64,000 bases of DNA, from contig NTXX01000036.1 in the NCBI GenBank assembly GCA_002559145.1, positions 5,142 through 69,141 of the forward strand. Reading direction: 5' to 3'. The translations under genes were made by a program, and so were the position numbers. Source of the DNA: Bacillus sp. AFS006103. GTDB lineage: Bacteria > Bacillota > Bacilli > Bacillales > Cytobacillaceae. This document shows, one piece after another, positions 8,277-16,425 of the stretch. Each line of letters starts with the position of its first letter. The stretch's first letter is position 1. The notes under the pieces were generated by a model, which was given only the letters and a program-made list of their open reading frames with translations, had not been told where the DNA came from and did not search any database.

Positions 8277-9242
8277 TTGAAAGCACTTATGTTTAAAGCA
8301 TTTGGAGGGCCAGAAGTCCTTGAATTTGGTGATGTAGAGGAACCTGTGATAGGTCCGGATGAAATATTGGTAAGCATGAAAGCAATTGGTTTAAATTTTG
8401 CTGATATATATAGAAGAAAAGGAAACTACCATCTTGCAGGTGATCCGCCCTATATCTTAGGGTATGAAGGGGCGGGGATCGTCCAAGAAACGGGAGCAAA
8501 TGTCCATGGAATCAGTGTTGGTGACCGAATTGCTTTTGCTGATGTACCTTATGCGAATGCAGAGTTAGTAGCTGTTCCAGTAGAAAAAGCAATCCCACTT
8601 CCTGACACCATCTCATTTGAGCAAGGAGCATCTGTGCTGCTACAAGGTTTAACAGCACATTATTTAACAAAAGATAGTTATCCCGTGAAAAAGAACGAGA
8701 TTGTGCTCGTACATGCGGCTGCAGGCGGTGTCGGGCAGCTTCTTATTCAAATGGTGAAATTATTTGGAGGCACGGCAATTGGCTTAACTTCTTCGATTGA
8801 AAAGGAAGCTGCAGCAGTTGAAGCAGGTGCGGATAAGGTCTTTTTATACAAGGATGATTGGAAGAGACAAGTGCTCGAGGCGACGAATGGCAAAGGAGTC
8901 GATGTGGTCTATGAATCAGTAGGCTCTACCCTTCAAGACAGTTTTTATGTAACGCGTATCGGCGGAACGGTTGTATTTTACGGTATGGCAGGGGGGGATC
9001 CGGCGTTGGTGGATCCAAGAATGTTAATGGATACATCCAAAACCCTGACAGGCGGAGATCTATGGAATGTCCTTACCTCCCGAGAAGAACGAGTAGTCCG
9101 TTCAAATGAGCTGTTCCAGTGGATGGAGGAAGGGAAAGTTAAGGTTTCTGAACCAACCGTCTTCGCACTGCGTGATGGTCAAGCAGCACACCGTTTACTG
9201 GAAAGCCGTAAGAGCATGGGAAAAATCTTACTAATTCCCTAA
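8277..9242 (+). CDS. Quinone oxidoreductase-like zinc-independent MDR dehydrogenase
   Basis: This is a medium-chain dehydrogenase/reductase of the NADPH:quinone reductase (QOR/Qor) type. It shows the N-terminal GroES-like fold (GLNFADIYRRKGNY), GYEGAGIV, the nucleotide-binding motif AAAGGVGQLLIQ and GADKVFLY later on. It lacks the zinc ligands of alcohol dehydrogenases, as expected for QORs. The reading frame is open back to 7959, but homology begins only at LKALMFKAFGGPEV; the TTG at 8277 has GAGGT 7 bp upstream and gives about 321 aa, the usual family length. It stands alone, divergent from the methyltransferase. Confidence 0.9.
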   Translation: MKALMFKAFGGPEVLEFGDVEEPVIGPDEILVSMKAIGLNFADIYRRKGNYHLAGDPPYILGYEGAGIVQETGANVHGISVGDRIAFADVPYANAELVAVPVEKAIPLPDTISFEQGASVLLQGLTAHYLTKDSYPVKKNEIVLVHAAAGGVGQLLIQMVKLFGGTAIGLTSSIEKEAAAVEAGADKVFLYKDDWKRQVLEATNGKGVDVVYESVGSTLQDSFYVTRIGGTVVFYGMAGGDPALVDPRMLMDTSKTLTGGDLWNVLTSREERVVRSNELFQWMEEGKVKVSEPTVFALRDGQAAHRLLESRKSMGKILLIP

Positions 9243-9303
9243 AGTGAAGGTCTTGTCCTTATTTTTGCCCAACTGAATTATCCATTTTCCAATGAACAGT
9301 AAA

Positions 9304-9390
9304 GTATGACAGGTGTGTGTCACATGTGGTACTCCACTCATATAATAAGTTTGAAAATGGGCTAGATGTATGACATATGTGCACTGTCAC
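9304..9390. promoter_or_regulatory. Two TGACA...TGTCA inverted-repeat sites upstream of the parM-like gene
   Basis: GTATGACA at 9304-9311 is followed by TGTCAC at 9318-9323, and the same pair recurs at 9368-9375 and 9385-9390. Each forms an imperfect palindrome, about 65 bp apart. A TATAAT (9341-9346) lies between them. Type II partition operons are usually preceded by ParR-binding iterons that double as operator and centromere; that role here is inference. Confidence 0.45.
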
Positions 9391-9416
9391 TATATTGTTA
9401 AAAAGGGGTAGGATAA

Positions 9417-10280
9417 ATGGATTACAAATGGATTTTAGCGATCGATGCTGGGGCCTATGAGGTAAAGGGAAGAACAAGGGATCAAGTATTTAAGTTTAGG
9501 TCAACAATTGGACCATACCGCCATCTCCATTTGACGAATGCGGATGGCAACTACATGGAAGCCGGCGATTTCATTGTTGAGTACGAAGACGAAAAGCTGT
9601 TCGTGGGGAATATTGCCTGGAGGGAATGTCATGCAATAAGAGAGCCAAGAGATATTTCGAAAGCGCATGAAGAAACAAAGATCAGGGTACTGGTGGCTGT
9701 ACATCAGTATGGAAAAGTGAAAGGAAACTGTGTAGTGATTGGGCAGCCGATTCGAGGAATGGTGGATAAGGACAGGGAAAAAATCGAGAACATGCTGAAA
9801 GGGTCACACACAATCACGGTGAACAATGTAAAGAAAACGTTCCACATCGAGGATGTAAAAGTCGCACCTGAAGGGTCGGGAGCATACTTCAGCATGGAAG
9901 ATAGGCCGGAGGAAATTGCGAACATCATTGACGCTGGAAGTGGTACCTTCAACTATTTAAGAGTGGAAGATGGCTACTTTATTGACAGGAAAAGCGGAAC
10001 CCTTGCTTTCGGGGCTGAAACACATATGGATATGACAGAAAAACAAATGGCAGTGGCCATCCTGGCAGAAATTCGGGGCAAGTGGAACTTGTCCGAGCCG
10101 ACGTTTCTTTGCGGGGGAATTGCTGAATATCTTCTCCCATATATTAAAGAGCATTTTAAAAATATCCAGCTAATCAAACCCGTCCTCTACAGGATGAACG
10201 GACCCAAAGCATACAGTCCGCAATATGCCAACGCGTTCGGGTATTATTCTATGGGCAAAGCGGTCTTTGCTGATGAATGA
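9417..10280 (+). CDS. ParM/StbA-like actin-family ATPase
   Basis: The 287-aa protein has the actin-fold motifs in order: phosphate-1 loop ILAIDAGAYEVKG (residues 6-18), phosphate-2 loop IIDAGSGTFNYL (about 167-178) and an adenosine-binding FLCGGIAEYLLPYI near 236-249. This fits plasmid-type ParM/AlfA actin-like filaments that push or pull DNA. A strong AAAAAGGGGTAGG ribosome site precedes the ATG. The stop codon overlaps the start of a small ribbon-helix-helix protein, the ParMR arrangement. No plasmid replication or integrase genes are near, so the module appears chromosomal. Whether it segregates DNA here is unknown. Confidence 0.85.
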   Translation: MDYKWILAIDAGAYEVKGRTRDQVFKFRSTIGPYRHLHLTNADGNYMEAGDFIVEYEDEKLFVGNIAWRECHAIREPRDISKAHEETKIRVLVAVHQYGKVKGNCVVIGQPIRGMVDKDREKIENMLKGSHTITVNNVKKTFHIEDVKVAPEGSGAYFSMEDRPEEIANIIDAGSGTFNYLRVEDGYFIDRKSGTLAFGAETHMDMTEKQMAVAILAEIRGKWNLSEPTFLCGGIAEYLLPYIKEHFKNIQLIKPVLYRMNGPKAYSPQYANAFGYYSMGKAVFADE

Positions 10281-10497
10281 ACTCAATCGAAAGGTCAAGT
10301 CGGTCCCTTTTAACCTTGATGACCCCTATGAAAGAGAGCTTCTAGAACATTGTAACCAGTTCATTCAATTTGCCACATATATCAAACGCCTGATCCAACG
10401 AGATATGGAACAGGGTGTCGGAGTAATTCGTAAAGAAAATGAAATGAAACAGGAAAAAAAAATCGACCGGTCGAAATTGAAGAGCTTCGGTCTATAA
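10273..10497 (+). CDS. ParR-like small ribbon-helix-helix protein
   Basis: The 74-aa protein begins at an ATG overlapping the parM-like stop by 8 bp. Its sequence has an RHH-like plan: a short strand (VKSVPFNL), helix A (DDPYERELLEHC), then helix B (FATYIKRLIQRDME), followed by a charged tail rich in Lys/Glu. Such proteins bind centromere iterons and load ParM filaments. The assignment rests on pattern and on gene order, not on a database match. A longer frame exists back to 10225 but would lie within parM. Confidence 0.7.
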   Translation: MNELNRKVKSVPFNLDDPYERELLEHCNQFIQFATYIKRLIQRDMEQGVGVIRKENEMKQEKKIDRSKLKSFGL

Positions 10498-10521
10498 CCC
10501 CCCATACGGGGCCTTTTTTTT
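10496..10521 (+). terminator. Terminator after the parMR-like pair
   Basis: The short GC stem CCCC-CATAC-GGGG is followed by ten T residues immediately after the stop codon of the small gene. Confidence 0.75.
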
Positions 10522-10598
10522 TTGGAATCTATACTTCGGAGTTCTATAACTATAACCTTTTCCCCATTTTCCCCCAAGATTAATTAGACCAATTTTAA

Positions 10599-10611
10599 GG
10601 TGTCAGGCACC
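10599..10611. repeat. Dispersed GGTGTCAGGCACC repeat
   Basis: This exact single copy lies in the 261-bp gap upstream of the sugar catabolism promoter. Confidence 0.7.
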
Positions 10612-10654
10612 ACAAAGGACCACAATGTATTTTAAAAAAAGAAAAAAGTTTTTC

Positions 10655-10684
10655 TTGCAAGAGCGCTTACATTGGGTTTATAAT
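10655..10684 (+). promoter_or_regulatory. Sigma-A promoter with cre-like site, sugar acid operon
   Basis: The -35 TTGCAA and -10 TATAAT are separated by 18 bp. The spacer begins GAGCGCTTACA, matching the core of CcpA catabolite-responsive elements. The hxlA-like promoter at 15683 shares the same TTGnAAGA(G)CGCTTACA layout. Catabolite repression is inferred. Confidence 0.7.
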
Positions 10685-10688
10685 GTGT

Positions 10689-10730
10689 ATAAATCGATTT
10701 ACTAAACCGATTTACTAAACCGATTTATAG
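10689..10730 (+). promoter_or_regulatory. Putative LacI/KdgR-type operator, three overlapping AATCG/CCGATTTA units
   Basis: Immediately after the -10 comes ATAAATCGATTTACTAAACC followed by further CGATTTACTAAACC and CGATTTATAG units. The same motif (AAACCGATTTAGTAAAACGG) follows the promoter at 15706. The LacI-type regulator encoded between the two transcription units is the obvious candidate binder. Confidence 0.7.
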
Positions 10731-10758
10731 TAATTATTTTTCAAAAGGGGTCTTCGTT

Positions 10759-11526
10759 ATGAAAAATGTAATTGTCCCGATAAATGCTTTTGATAGATTC
10801 GAAGTATTGAAGAAAGGGCAATCTTCATTTATTCGGCTTATTGCCGAGTCTGGCGCATTTGGAATTGAGATTCGCCGTGAATTATTGTCGGAACAAGATC
10901 CGCCGCTAGATAGCATGAGAAAAGAAATTGAAGCATATCAACTTTTTACCGTGTACTCGGCTCCTATTGAGTTATGGAAAGAGGACCACGGGCTAAATGT
11001 AAAAGAATTAAACGCGATTTTTCAAGAAGGAAGAGCACTTGGAGCGAAATGGATAAAAGTTTCATTAGGGTATTTTCAGAAAGGTCAATCCAATCTTATG
11101 GAACTGAATATCTTTTTGAATCAGCACCCAAGGATTCAATTGCTCGTTGAAAATGACCAGACGCTTCATGGCGGCAATATCAATCAATTAACGTCCTTTT
11201 TTGAAAGCGCCTCCGAGCAGGCAACACCCGTTGAAATGACATTTGACGCAGGGAACTGGTATTATTCCGGGCAGGATGTGGACGAAGCACTAACTAAGCT
11301 ATCACCATATGTCCAATATCTACATCTGAAACAAGTGGAAGATGACAATGGGGAATTCATCACTGTGCCTCTTCAAAAAGATGGAGGACACAGTTGGGAG
11401 AAAGTCATGAATAGTTTTTCAGCTGAAATCATTAAGGCCCTTGAGTTTCCTATTGAACCAAAGGAGAAAACAAAAGAATTTGTTCAGATGATAACGGAAA
11501 GTGAGGTATTAACATGCAACAGTTAG
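10759..11526 (+). CDS. Sugar phosphate isomerase/epimerase-type TIM barrel protein
   Basis: The 255-aa protein resembles the xylose isomerase-like TIM-barrel family (AP endonuclease 2 superfamily). Supporting pieces are GAFGIEIRRELL, a metal-ligand Glu in LLVENDQTLHGG, Asp in MTFDAGNW and His/Lys in YLHLKQVE. These positions fit a divalent metal site. It is the first gene of the operon with KDG kinase, MFS permease and KDPG aldolase, so it probably acts on a keto or acidic sugar feeding ketodeoxygluconate. AAAAGGGG precedes the ATG. The exact reaction cannot be told. Confidence 0.75.
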   Translation: MKNVIVPINAFDRFEVLKKGQSSFIRLIAESGAFGIEIRRELLSEQDPPLDSMRKEIEAYQLFTVYSAPIELWKEDHGLNVKELNAIFQEGRALGAKWIKVSLGYFQKGQSNLMELNIFLNQHPRIQLLVENDQTLHGGNINQLTSFFESASEQATPVEMTFDAGNWYYSGQDVDEALTKLSPYVQYLHLKQVEDDNGEFITVPLQKDGGHSWEKVMNSFSAEIIKALEFPIEPKEKTKEFVQMITESEVLTCNS

Positions 11527-12473
11527 ATGTAATTACTTTTGGAGAAGCAATGGCCATGTTTATGGCCAATTATCCTGGTTCTCTACATGAAGTTGGCCAA
11601 TTTACACGCGAACTTGCCGGTGCGGAAACGAATGTAGCGATCGGACTTGCAAGACTTGGCCTGCACTCTGGTTGGGCAAGTAAAGTCGGAAATGATGCGT
11701 TTGGAAAATTTGTCATCGAAAGGCTCAAAAATGAAAACGTTGACATCGACCATGTTTTAATCGACAAAAATTATCCGACGGGTTTTCAATTGAAATCGAT
11801 GGTGCTAGAAGGCGACCCGGAGGTTCAATATTTCCGCAAAGGATCGGCAGCAAGCCATCTAACAAGCGATGATTTAAATGAAGATTATTTTCAAAGTGCC
11901 AGGCACCTGCATATGACAGGGATTCCTTTAGCACTCTCAGACAGTGCAAGAGCGTTTGCAAGGCACGCTTTATCTTTCATGAAAATGAATGGTAAAAAGG
12001 TTTCCTTTGACCCGAATTTAAGGCCAACTCTTTGGGCATCACAAGAGGAAATGGTAAGGGAAATCAACGCAGCGGCATTTCTGGCAGATTATGTGTTTCC
12101 GGGAATCACTGAGGGTGAAATCTTAACAGGTTCTAAGGAACCGAGTGAAATTGCTTCCTTTTACCTTGAAAAAGGTGTTGAGCTTGTCGTTATTAAGCTC
12201 GGAGCTGAGGGTGCATTTTATAAAACAGCAACAGAAGAAGGAACCGTACGCGGTTTCCATGTGGAAAAGGTTGTTGATACCGTTGGTGCGGGCGATGGCT
12301 TTGCGGTTGGAGTCATCAGTGGACTACTCGAAGGCCTCACCGTTCAAGAAGCGGTATCCAGGGGAAATGCAATTGGTTCGTTAGCGGTTCAATCACCAGG
12401 TGACAATGATGGCTATCCAACCAAAGCAGAGTTAGAAAAATATTTAAAAAATAACCTACAGGGAGTGATTTAA
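11514..12473 (+). CDS. kdgK: 2-keto-3-deoxygluconate kinase (PfkB/ribokinase family)
   Basis: The 319-aa PfkB-type kinase phosphorylates 2-keto-3-deoxygluconate to KDPG. It has the N-terminal GEAMAMF/AGAETNVAIGLARLG signature and the C-terminal VDTVGAGDGFAVG catalytic-base/anion-hole motif around residue 255. It overlaps the preceding gene by 13 bp, and the next gene starts 1 bp after its stop, so translation is probably coupled. The adjacent KDPG aldolase supports the substrate assignment over other ribokinase-like sugars. Confidence 0.88.
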   Translation: MQQLDVITFGEAMAMFMANYPGSLHEVGQFTRELAGAETNVAIGLARLGLHSGWASKVGNDAFGKFVIERLKNENVDIDHVLIDKNYPTGFQLKSMVLEGDPEVQYFRKGSAASHLTSDDLNEDYFQSARHLHMTGIPLALSDSARAFARHALSFMKMNGKKVSFDPNLRPTLWASQEEMVREINAAAFLADYVFPGITEGEILTGSKEPSEIASFYLEKGVELVVIKLGAEGAFYKTATEEGTVRGFHVEKVVDTVGAGDGFAVGVISGLLEGLTVQEAVSRGNAIGSLAVQSPGDNDGYPTKAELEKYLKNNLQGVI

Positions 12474-12474
12474 C

Positions 12475-13758
12475 ATGAAACAAACGATTGCCAAACAACG
12501 GTGGCTCAGGCTGATTCCAATTGCATTTATCACTTACAGTCTTGCATACCTTGACCGTGCAAACTATGGATTCGGTGCTGCTTCAGGATTAGCAGAAGAC
12601 CTTCACATTACAGCAGGTACTTCATCTTTACTTGGTTCGCTATTCTTCTTAGGTTATTTCTTTTTCCAAGTGCCGGGTGCGGCTTTTGCTGAGAAAAAGA
12701 GTGCAAAGGTACTTATTTTCTGGTCATTGATTGCATGGGGGTTATTAGCTTCTTTCACAGGGATGATTACCAATATTAAATTACTATTTGTGATACGGTT
12801 TGCGCTTGGGGTAGTGGAAAGTGCCGTTATGCCATCGATGCTCGTCCTTTTAAGCAACTGGTTTACGAAAGCGGAGCGTTCTCGTGCGAATACGTTCTTA
12901 ATTTTAGGAAATCCTGCAACCGTTTTATGGATGTCGATTGTTTCTGGTTATTTAGTGAACTCTGTTGGCTGGAGATGGATGTTTATTGCCGAAGGTATTC
13001 CTGCCGTAATTTGGGCATTTATTTGGTGGAAGGTTGTCAATGACAAACCAAGAGATGCCAAATGGTTAACGGAACAAGAAAAGAATGATTTTGAACAACA
13101 ATTAGCAAAAGAACAAGAAGGAATTAAGGCTGTTAAAAACTACAGCGAAGCCTTTAAATCGAAACCAGTTATTTTGTTAAGCGCGCAATATTTCCTTTGG
13201 AGCATTGGTGTATATGGATTTGTCATGTGGCTTCCATCAATTATTAAAGCAGCTCCAAATATGGATATTGTAAAAACTGGCTGGTTATCTTCGGTTCCTT
13301 ATATTTTAGCCATTATTCTAATGTTAGTTGCTTCCTATTTCTCTGATAAAACATTGAATCGTAACGCATTTGTTTGGCCGTTCCTTTTAATTGGTGCCGT
13401 TGCATTTTATGCCTCCTATGCGATTGGAACCGAACATTTCTGGATTTCATTTGCCTTACTCGTCATTGCTGGTGGTGCTATGTACGCGCCGTATGGTCCA
13501 TTCTTTGCAATCATTCCCGAAATCCTTCCGCGTAATGTGGCTGGGGGCGCAATGGCTCTTATTAACAGTATGGGTGCATTAGGATCGTTTGTGGGTGCCT
13601 ATATCGTAGGTTATTTAAATGATTCAACTGGTGGATTCGGTACTTCTTATATCTTTATGGCTGGATCACTATTCCTTTCTGCGATCTTAACCATTTGGGC
13701 AGTAAAAGCGGCAAAAAAGGATAGCAGTAAGCCTGCTAATGTAAAAGTGAGTGCTTAA
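12475..13758 (+). CDS. MFS transporter, anion:cation symporter (hexuronate/galactonate type)
   Basis: The 427-aa protein has about 12 hydrophobic segments and the ACS-family hallmark near the N-terminus (AYLDRANYGFG, residues about 24-34). The central hydrophilic loop (around 185-225) and RWMFIAEGIPAVIW are typical of glucarate, galactonate and hexuronate permeases. It is embedded between KDG kinase and KDPG aldolase, so it most likely imports the sugar acid catabolised by this operon. GGGAG precedes the ATG. Confidence 0.88.
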   Translation: MKQTIAKQRWLRLIPIAFITYSLAYLDRANYGFGAASGLAEDLHITAGTSSLLGSLFFLGYFFFQVPGAAFAEKKSAKVLIFWSLIAWGLLASFTGMITNIKLLFVIRFALGVVESAVMPSMLVLLSNWFTKAERSRANTFLILGNPATVLWMSIVSGYLVNSVGWRWMFIAEGIPAVIWAFIWWKVVNDKPRDAKWLTEQEKNDFEQQLAKEQEGIKAVKNYSEAFKSKPVILLSAQYFLWSIGVYGFVMWLPSIIKAAPNMDIVKTGWLSSVPYILAIILMLVASYFSDKTLNRNAFVWPFLLIGAVAFYASYAIGTEHFWISFALLVIAGGAMYAPYGPFFAIIPEILPRNVAGGAMALINSMGALGSFVGAYIVGYLNDSTGGFGTSYIFMAGSLFLSAILTIWAVKAAKKDSSKPANVKVSA

Positions 13759-13766
13759 AAAAGGAT

Positions 13767-13798
13767 GGCAGCTTTGGAAATTTTCCAAGGCTGTTCCT
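13767..13798 (+). other. Intercistronic hairpin between permease and kdgA
   Basis: The stem GGCAGCTTTGGAA/TTCCAAGGCTG is followed by TTCCTTATTGTTTTT. It may be a partial terminator or an RNA processing/stability element that tunes the aldolase level. Confidence 0.5.
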
Positions 13799-13838
13799 TA
13801 TTGTTTTTCGAAAATATGAAATGAAGGGAGTTTTTATA

Positions 13839-14477
13839 ATGGGAGTAGAGGAAATTAAAAAACGGGCGGTTGTTGCAGTCATTCGCGGTGCTTCCGTGGA
13901 AACTATCATTCCAATGGCTCATGCCCTAAAAGAAGGTGGGGTCACTGCACTTGAAATTACGATGGAAACCCCAAAAGCATTAGCCATTATTGAAAAAGCA
14001 GCCAATGTGTTTGGTGATGAAATTTTTGTAGGAGCCGGTACGGTCTTGGATGCGGAAACTGCCCGAGCTGCGATACTGTCAGGAGCGAAGTTTGTTTTTT
14101 CACCGACTGTCCGAAAGGAAACGATTGAGATGACAAAACGGTATGGGGTCATTAGTGTTCCCGGTGCGTTTACCGCTACCGAAATTCTAACTGCCTATGA
14201 GTACGGTGCCGATGTGATTAAGGTATTCCCGGCTGGCAGTGTCGGACCTGGTTACTTTAAAAATCTAGCAGGCCCGCTGCCACATATTCCGTTAATGCCA
14301 ACAGGCGGTATTGACATGGAAAATGCGAAGGACTATATCCGCGCCGGAGCGGTTGCTGTTGGTGTTGGAAGCTCACTCGTTAACCCGAAAAAAGCTTTAA
14401 CAGATGATTATTTAAGACTAATCACTGAAAATGCGAGAAAGTTGATGGAAGAAGTACAGTCAGCACGGCAAGCATAA
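13839..14477 (+). CDS. kdgA: KDPG / 2-keto-4-hydroxyglutarate aldolase
   Basis: This class I aldolase cleaves 2-keto-3-deoxy-6-phosphogluconate to pyruvate and glyceraldehyde-3-phosphate. From the ATG at 13839 (AAGGGAG 8 bp upstream) it is 212 aa. The conserved Glu39 (ALEIT), GAGTV phosphate-loop region, SPT and the Schiff-base Lys128 in DVIKVFPAG are present, as is the C-terminal PTGGI. It completes the KDG kinase/aldolase pathway. A frame from 13821 would add six residues but places the ribosome site inside the coding sequence. Confidence 0.93.
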   Translation: MGVEEIKKRAVVAVIRGASVETIIPMAHALKEGGVTALEITMETPKALAIIEKAANVFGDEIFVGAGTVLDAETARAAILSGAKFVFSPTVRKETIEMTKRYGVISVPGAFTATEILTAYEYGADVIKVFPAGSVGPGYFKNLAGPLPHIPLMPTGGIDMENAKDYIRAGAVAVGVGSSLVNPKKALTDDYLRLITENARKLMEEVQSARQA

Positions 14478-14483
14478 GGGGGA

Positions 14484-14550
14484 GGATGACCGTAAGTGAC
14501 GGGGCTCGGTTTTTACCGGGTACTTTTCACTTTAGAGGTCATCTTTTTTT
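14484..14550 (+). terminator. Terminator after kdgA
   Basis: GATGACC pairs with GGTCATC about 55 bases later, with inner pairing between GTAAGTGA and TTCACTT. It ends in seven T residues. Confidence 0.8.
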
Positions 14551-14645
14551 GTTATGTGGGTTTCCTGTTCGGACCATTACTGGAAAAATACTAGATTTGC
14601 CGCTAAAATAAAGTCAGTGAACCAACAGGAAAGAGGAAGATAGGC

Positions 14646-15623
14646 ATGAATAAAGTAACAATGGCTGATGTTGCGAAAGTGGCAGGCGTATCAAAAAGTA
14701 CCGTTTCACAATACTTAAATAAACGATATGAATATATGGGCGAAAAAACGAAGCTTAAAATTGAAGAGGCTATTGAAGAGCTTGGATACCAGCCAAATTT
14801 TATCGCAAGAAGTCTAAAGCAAAAACGTACCTCGATGGTTGGCATTATTGTGGCAAATATTACCCATTTCTTTTCAACGGAAATCAGTCGTGCTATTGAG
14901 GATTTTTGTCATACGCATGATTTGCATGCGATCTTCTGTAACGCAGATGATGATCCTGAGAAAGAGAAAAATTATATTGAAATGTTAAGAGCAAAGCAAG
15001 TGGATGGTCTTATCATTTTTCCAACTGGACAAAATAGTGATTTATATAAAAAAATGGTGAGTCAAGGCTACCCCGTTGTATTTGTCGATAGAAAAGTCGA
15101 GAATCTAGAGGTGTTTTCAGTCATAACAGATAATGCCCATGCGGCTTCGATGGCCGTGCAGCATGTCATTGAAAAGGGTCACCGGAATATCGCCTTTGCC
15201 GTGCAGACACTATCGGTTAGTACCCGAATCGATCGATTAGCAGGATATAAACAGGCATTAAACGATGCAGGAATAGAAATAAATCCGGATTACATTATCG
15301 AAGCAAGTATACCCGACATGAAAAACAAACTAGAACAGCTCTTTTCATTAGAGGTTAAGCCAACCGCACTCTTTGCGGCCAATGATCGGGTATTTATGGC
15401 GGTGGGGGAATTTTTAAAAGAAAAGGGAATCAAGCTTGGCAAAGAGCTGGAATTAATTGTATTTGATAATATCCCGTTCTCCCAATTGTTAGAAGCGCCT
15501 ATCTCTTTCATCATACAGCCGGCCGCAGAAATGGGGAAAAAGGCGGCCGAACTGCTATTTCAACAGATCAATAAAGAAGACACCCCTCCTGAAGTGTTTG
15601 TTTTTCCAAGCAGGATCGTGTAA
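14646..15623 (+). CDS. kdgR: LacI family transcriptional regulator (KdgR-like)
   Basis: The 325-aa protein has an N-terminal LacI HTH (TMADVAKVAGVSKSTVSQYLN, residues about 5-25, with the hinge GYQPNFIARSL) and a periplasmic-binding-protein-like ligand domain. It resembles Bacillus KdgR, which represses KDG catabolism genes. It sits between the kdg operon and the hexulose-phosphate genes; the same CCGATTTA-type operator is found at both promoters, so it probably controls both. AGGAAGAGGAAG precedes the ATG. The inducer is likely KDG or a related acid by analogy. Confidence 0.88.
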   Translation: MNKVTMADVAKVAGVSKSTVSQYLNKRYEYMGEKTKLKIEEAIEELGYQPNFIARSLKQKRTSMVGIIVANITHFFSTEISRAIEDFCHTHDLHAIFCNADDDPEKEKNYIEMLRAKQVDGLIIFPTGQNSDLYKKMVSQGYPVVFVDRKVENLEVFSVITDNAHAASMAVQHVIEKGHRNIAFAVQTLSVSTRIDRLAGYKQALNDAGIEINPDYIIEASIPDMKNKLEQLFSLEVKPTALFAANDRVFMAVGEFLKEKGIKLGKELELIVFDNIPFSQLLEAPISFIIQPAAEMGKKAAELLFQQINKEDTPPEVFVFPSRIV

Positions 15624-15644
15624 AAGAATTGTTCGTATGTGTTA

Positions 15645-15673
15645 GTGCCTGACACCATAATGGGTCAGGCACA
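15645..15673 (+). terminator. Terminator after kdgR formed by two dispersed-repeat arms
   Basis: GTGCCTGAC and GTCAGGCAC pair around an ACCATAATGG loop and are followed by ATTTTG. The arms are the GGTGTCAGGCACC dispersed repeat in inverted order. Confidence 0.7.
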
Positions 15674-15682
15674 TTTTGTTCA

Positions 15683-15745
15683 TTGAAAGACGCTTACAAA
15701 TGAAGTATAATTTATTCATAAACCGATTTAGTAAAACGGTTTATT
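15683..15745 (+). promoter_or_regulatory. Promoter, cre-like site and KdgR-type operator of the hxlAB-like operon
   Basis: TTGAAA (15683) and TATAAT (15706) are 17 bp apart. GAAAGACGCTTACA overlaps the -35 and spacer and resembles a cre site. AAACCGATTTAGTAAAACGG, an imperfect palindrome, follows at 15720. The layout duplicates that at 10655-10730. Confidence 0.75.
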
Positions 15746-15786
15746 CAAACCTAAATCTAAACCTAAATCCTAAATAAGGAGTTCGG

Positions 15787-16422
15787 ATGATGAATATACA
15801 ACTTGCTTTGGATCGGATGGAAATAGATAAAGCGATTGAGTTGACCAGACAAGTAGAGACTTCAATCGATTGGATCGAGATTGGTACGTCACTAATCAAA
15901 GAATTTGGTGTGGCGAGCATCAAGGAGATGAAACAAGCATTTCCAAATAAACAAATTGTTGCTGATATAAAAACCATTGATAATGCTCGTTATGAATTTG
16001 AACTGTGTTTTGATGCGGGGGCAGATGTGGCTACTGTCATGGGTGTCTCACCCCTTGTGACGATTGATACCTGTATGGAAGTAGCCAGTCGTTATCAAAA
16101 AAAGGTCATGATTGATCTATTGAATACATCTGCTGAACAAAAAAGAGACTTAATGAAATACACGGAAGCCATTTTTTGTGAGCACGTGAGTAAGGATCAG
16201 CAAGAGGAGTTAGGCAGTCAAAATCATGGAACAATGCAAAGTGTCTTTTCAGGATTCCAGGTGGCGGCAGCAGGTGGGATTAAGCTGGAATCGATAGGCG
16301 ACCTTGCAAGGTCATTAAACCCGGCAGTGGTCATTATTGGTTCTGCGATTACGAAAGCAGAAAATCCAGCAGAGGCTGCGGCACAATTTAAACAACTTAT
16401 TTTACAATCGGAGGGAAAATAG
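15787..16422 (+). CDS. hxlA: 3-hexulose-6-phosphate synthase-like (OMP decarboxylase superfamily)
   Basis: The 211-aa protein belongs to the OMPDC/HPS/KGPDC superfamily: the DxKxxD motif appears as ADIKTID (Asp60, Lys62, Asp65), and AAAGGIKLESIGDL and VIIGSAIT form the phosphate site. HPS joins formaldehyde to ribulose-5-phosphate, the key RuMP-pathway step. It is divergent from B. subtilis HxlA (DNARYEFELC where HxlA has DAGGYE), so a related keto-gulonate-phosphate decarboxylase or retro-aldol activity is possible. It is paired with a phospho-hexuloisomerase and lies behind a KdgR-type operator rather than an HxlR gene. Confidence 0.75.
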   Translation: MMNIQLALDRMEIDKAIELTRQVETSIDWIEIGTSLIKEFGVASIKEMKQAFPNKQIVADIKTIDNARYEFELCFDAGADVATVMGVSPLVTIDTCMEVASRYQKKVMIDLLNTSAEQKRDLMKYTEAIFCEHVSKDQQEELGSQNHGTMQSVFSGFQVAAAGGIKLESIGDLARSLNPAVVIIGSAITKAENPAEAAAQFKQLILQSEGK

Positions 16423-16425
16423 AAG

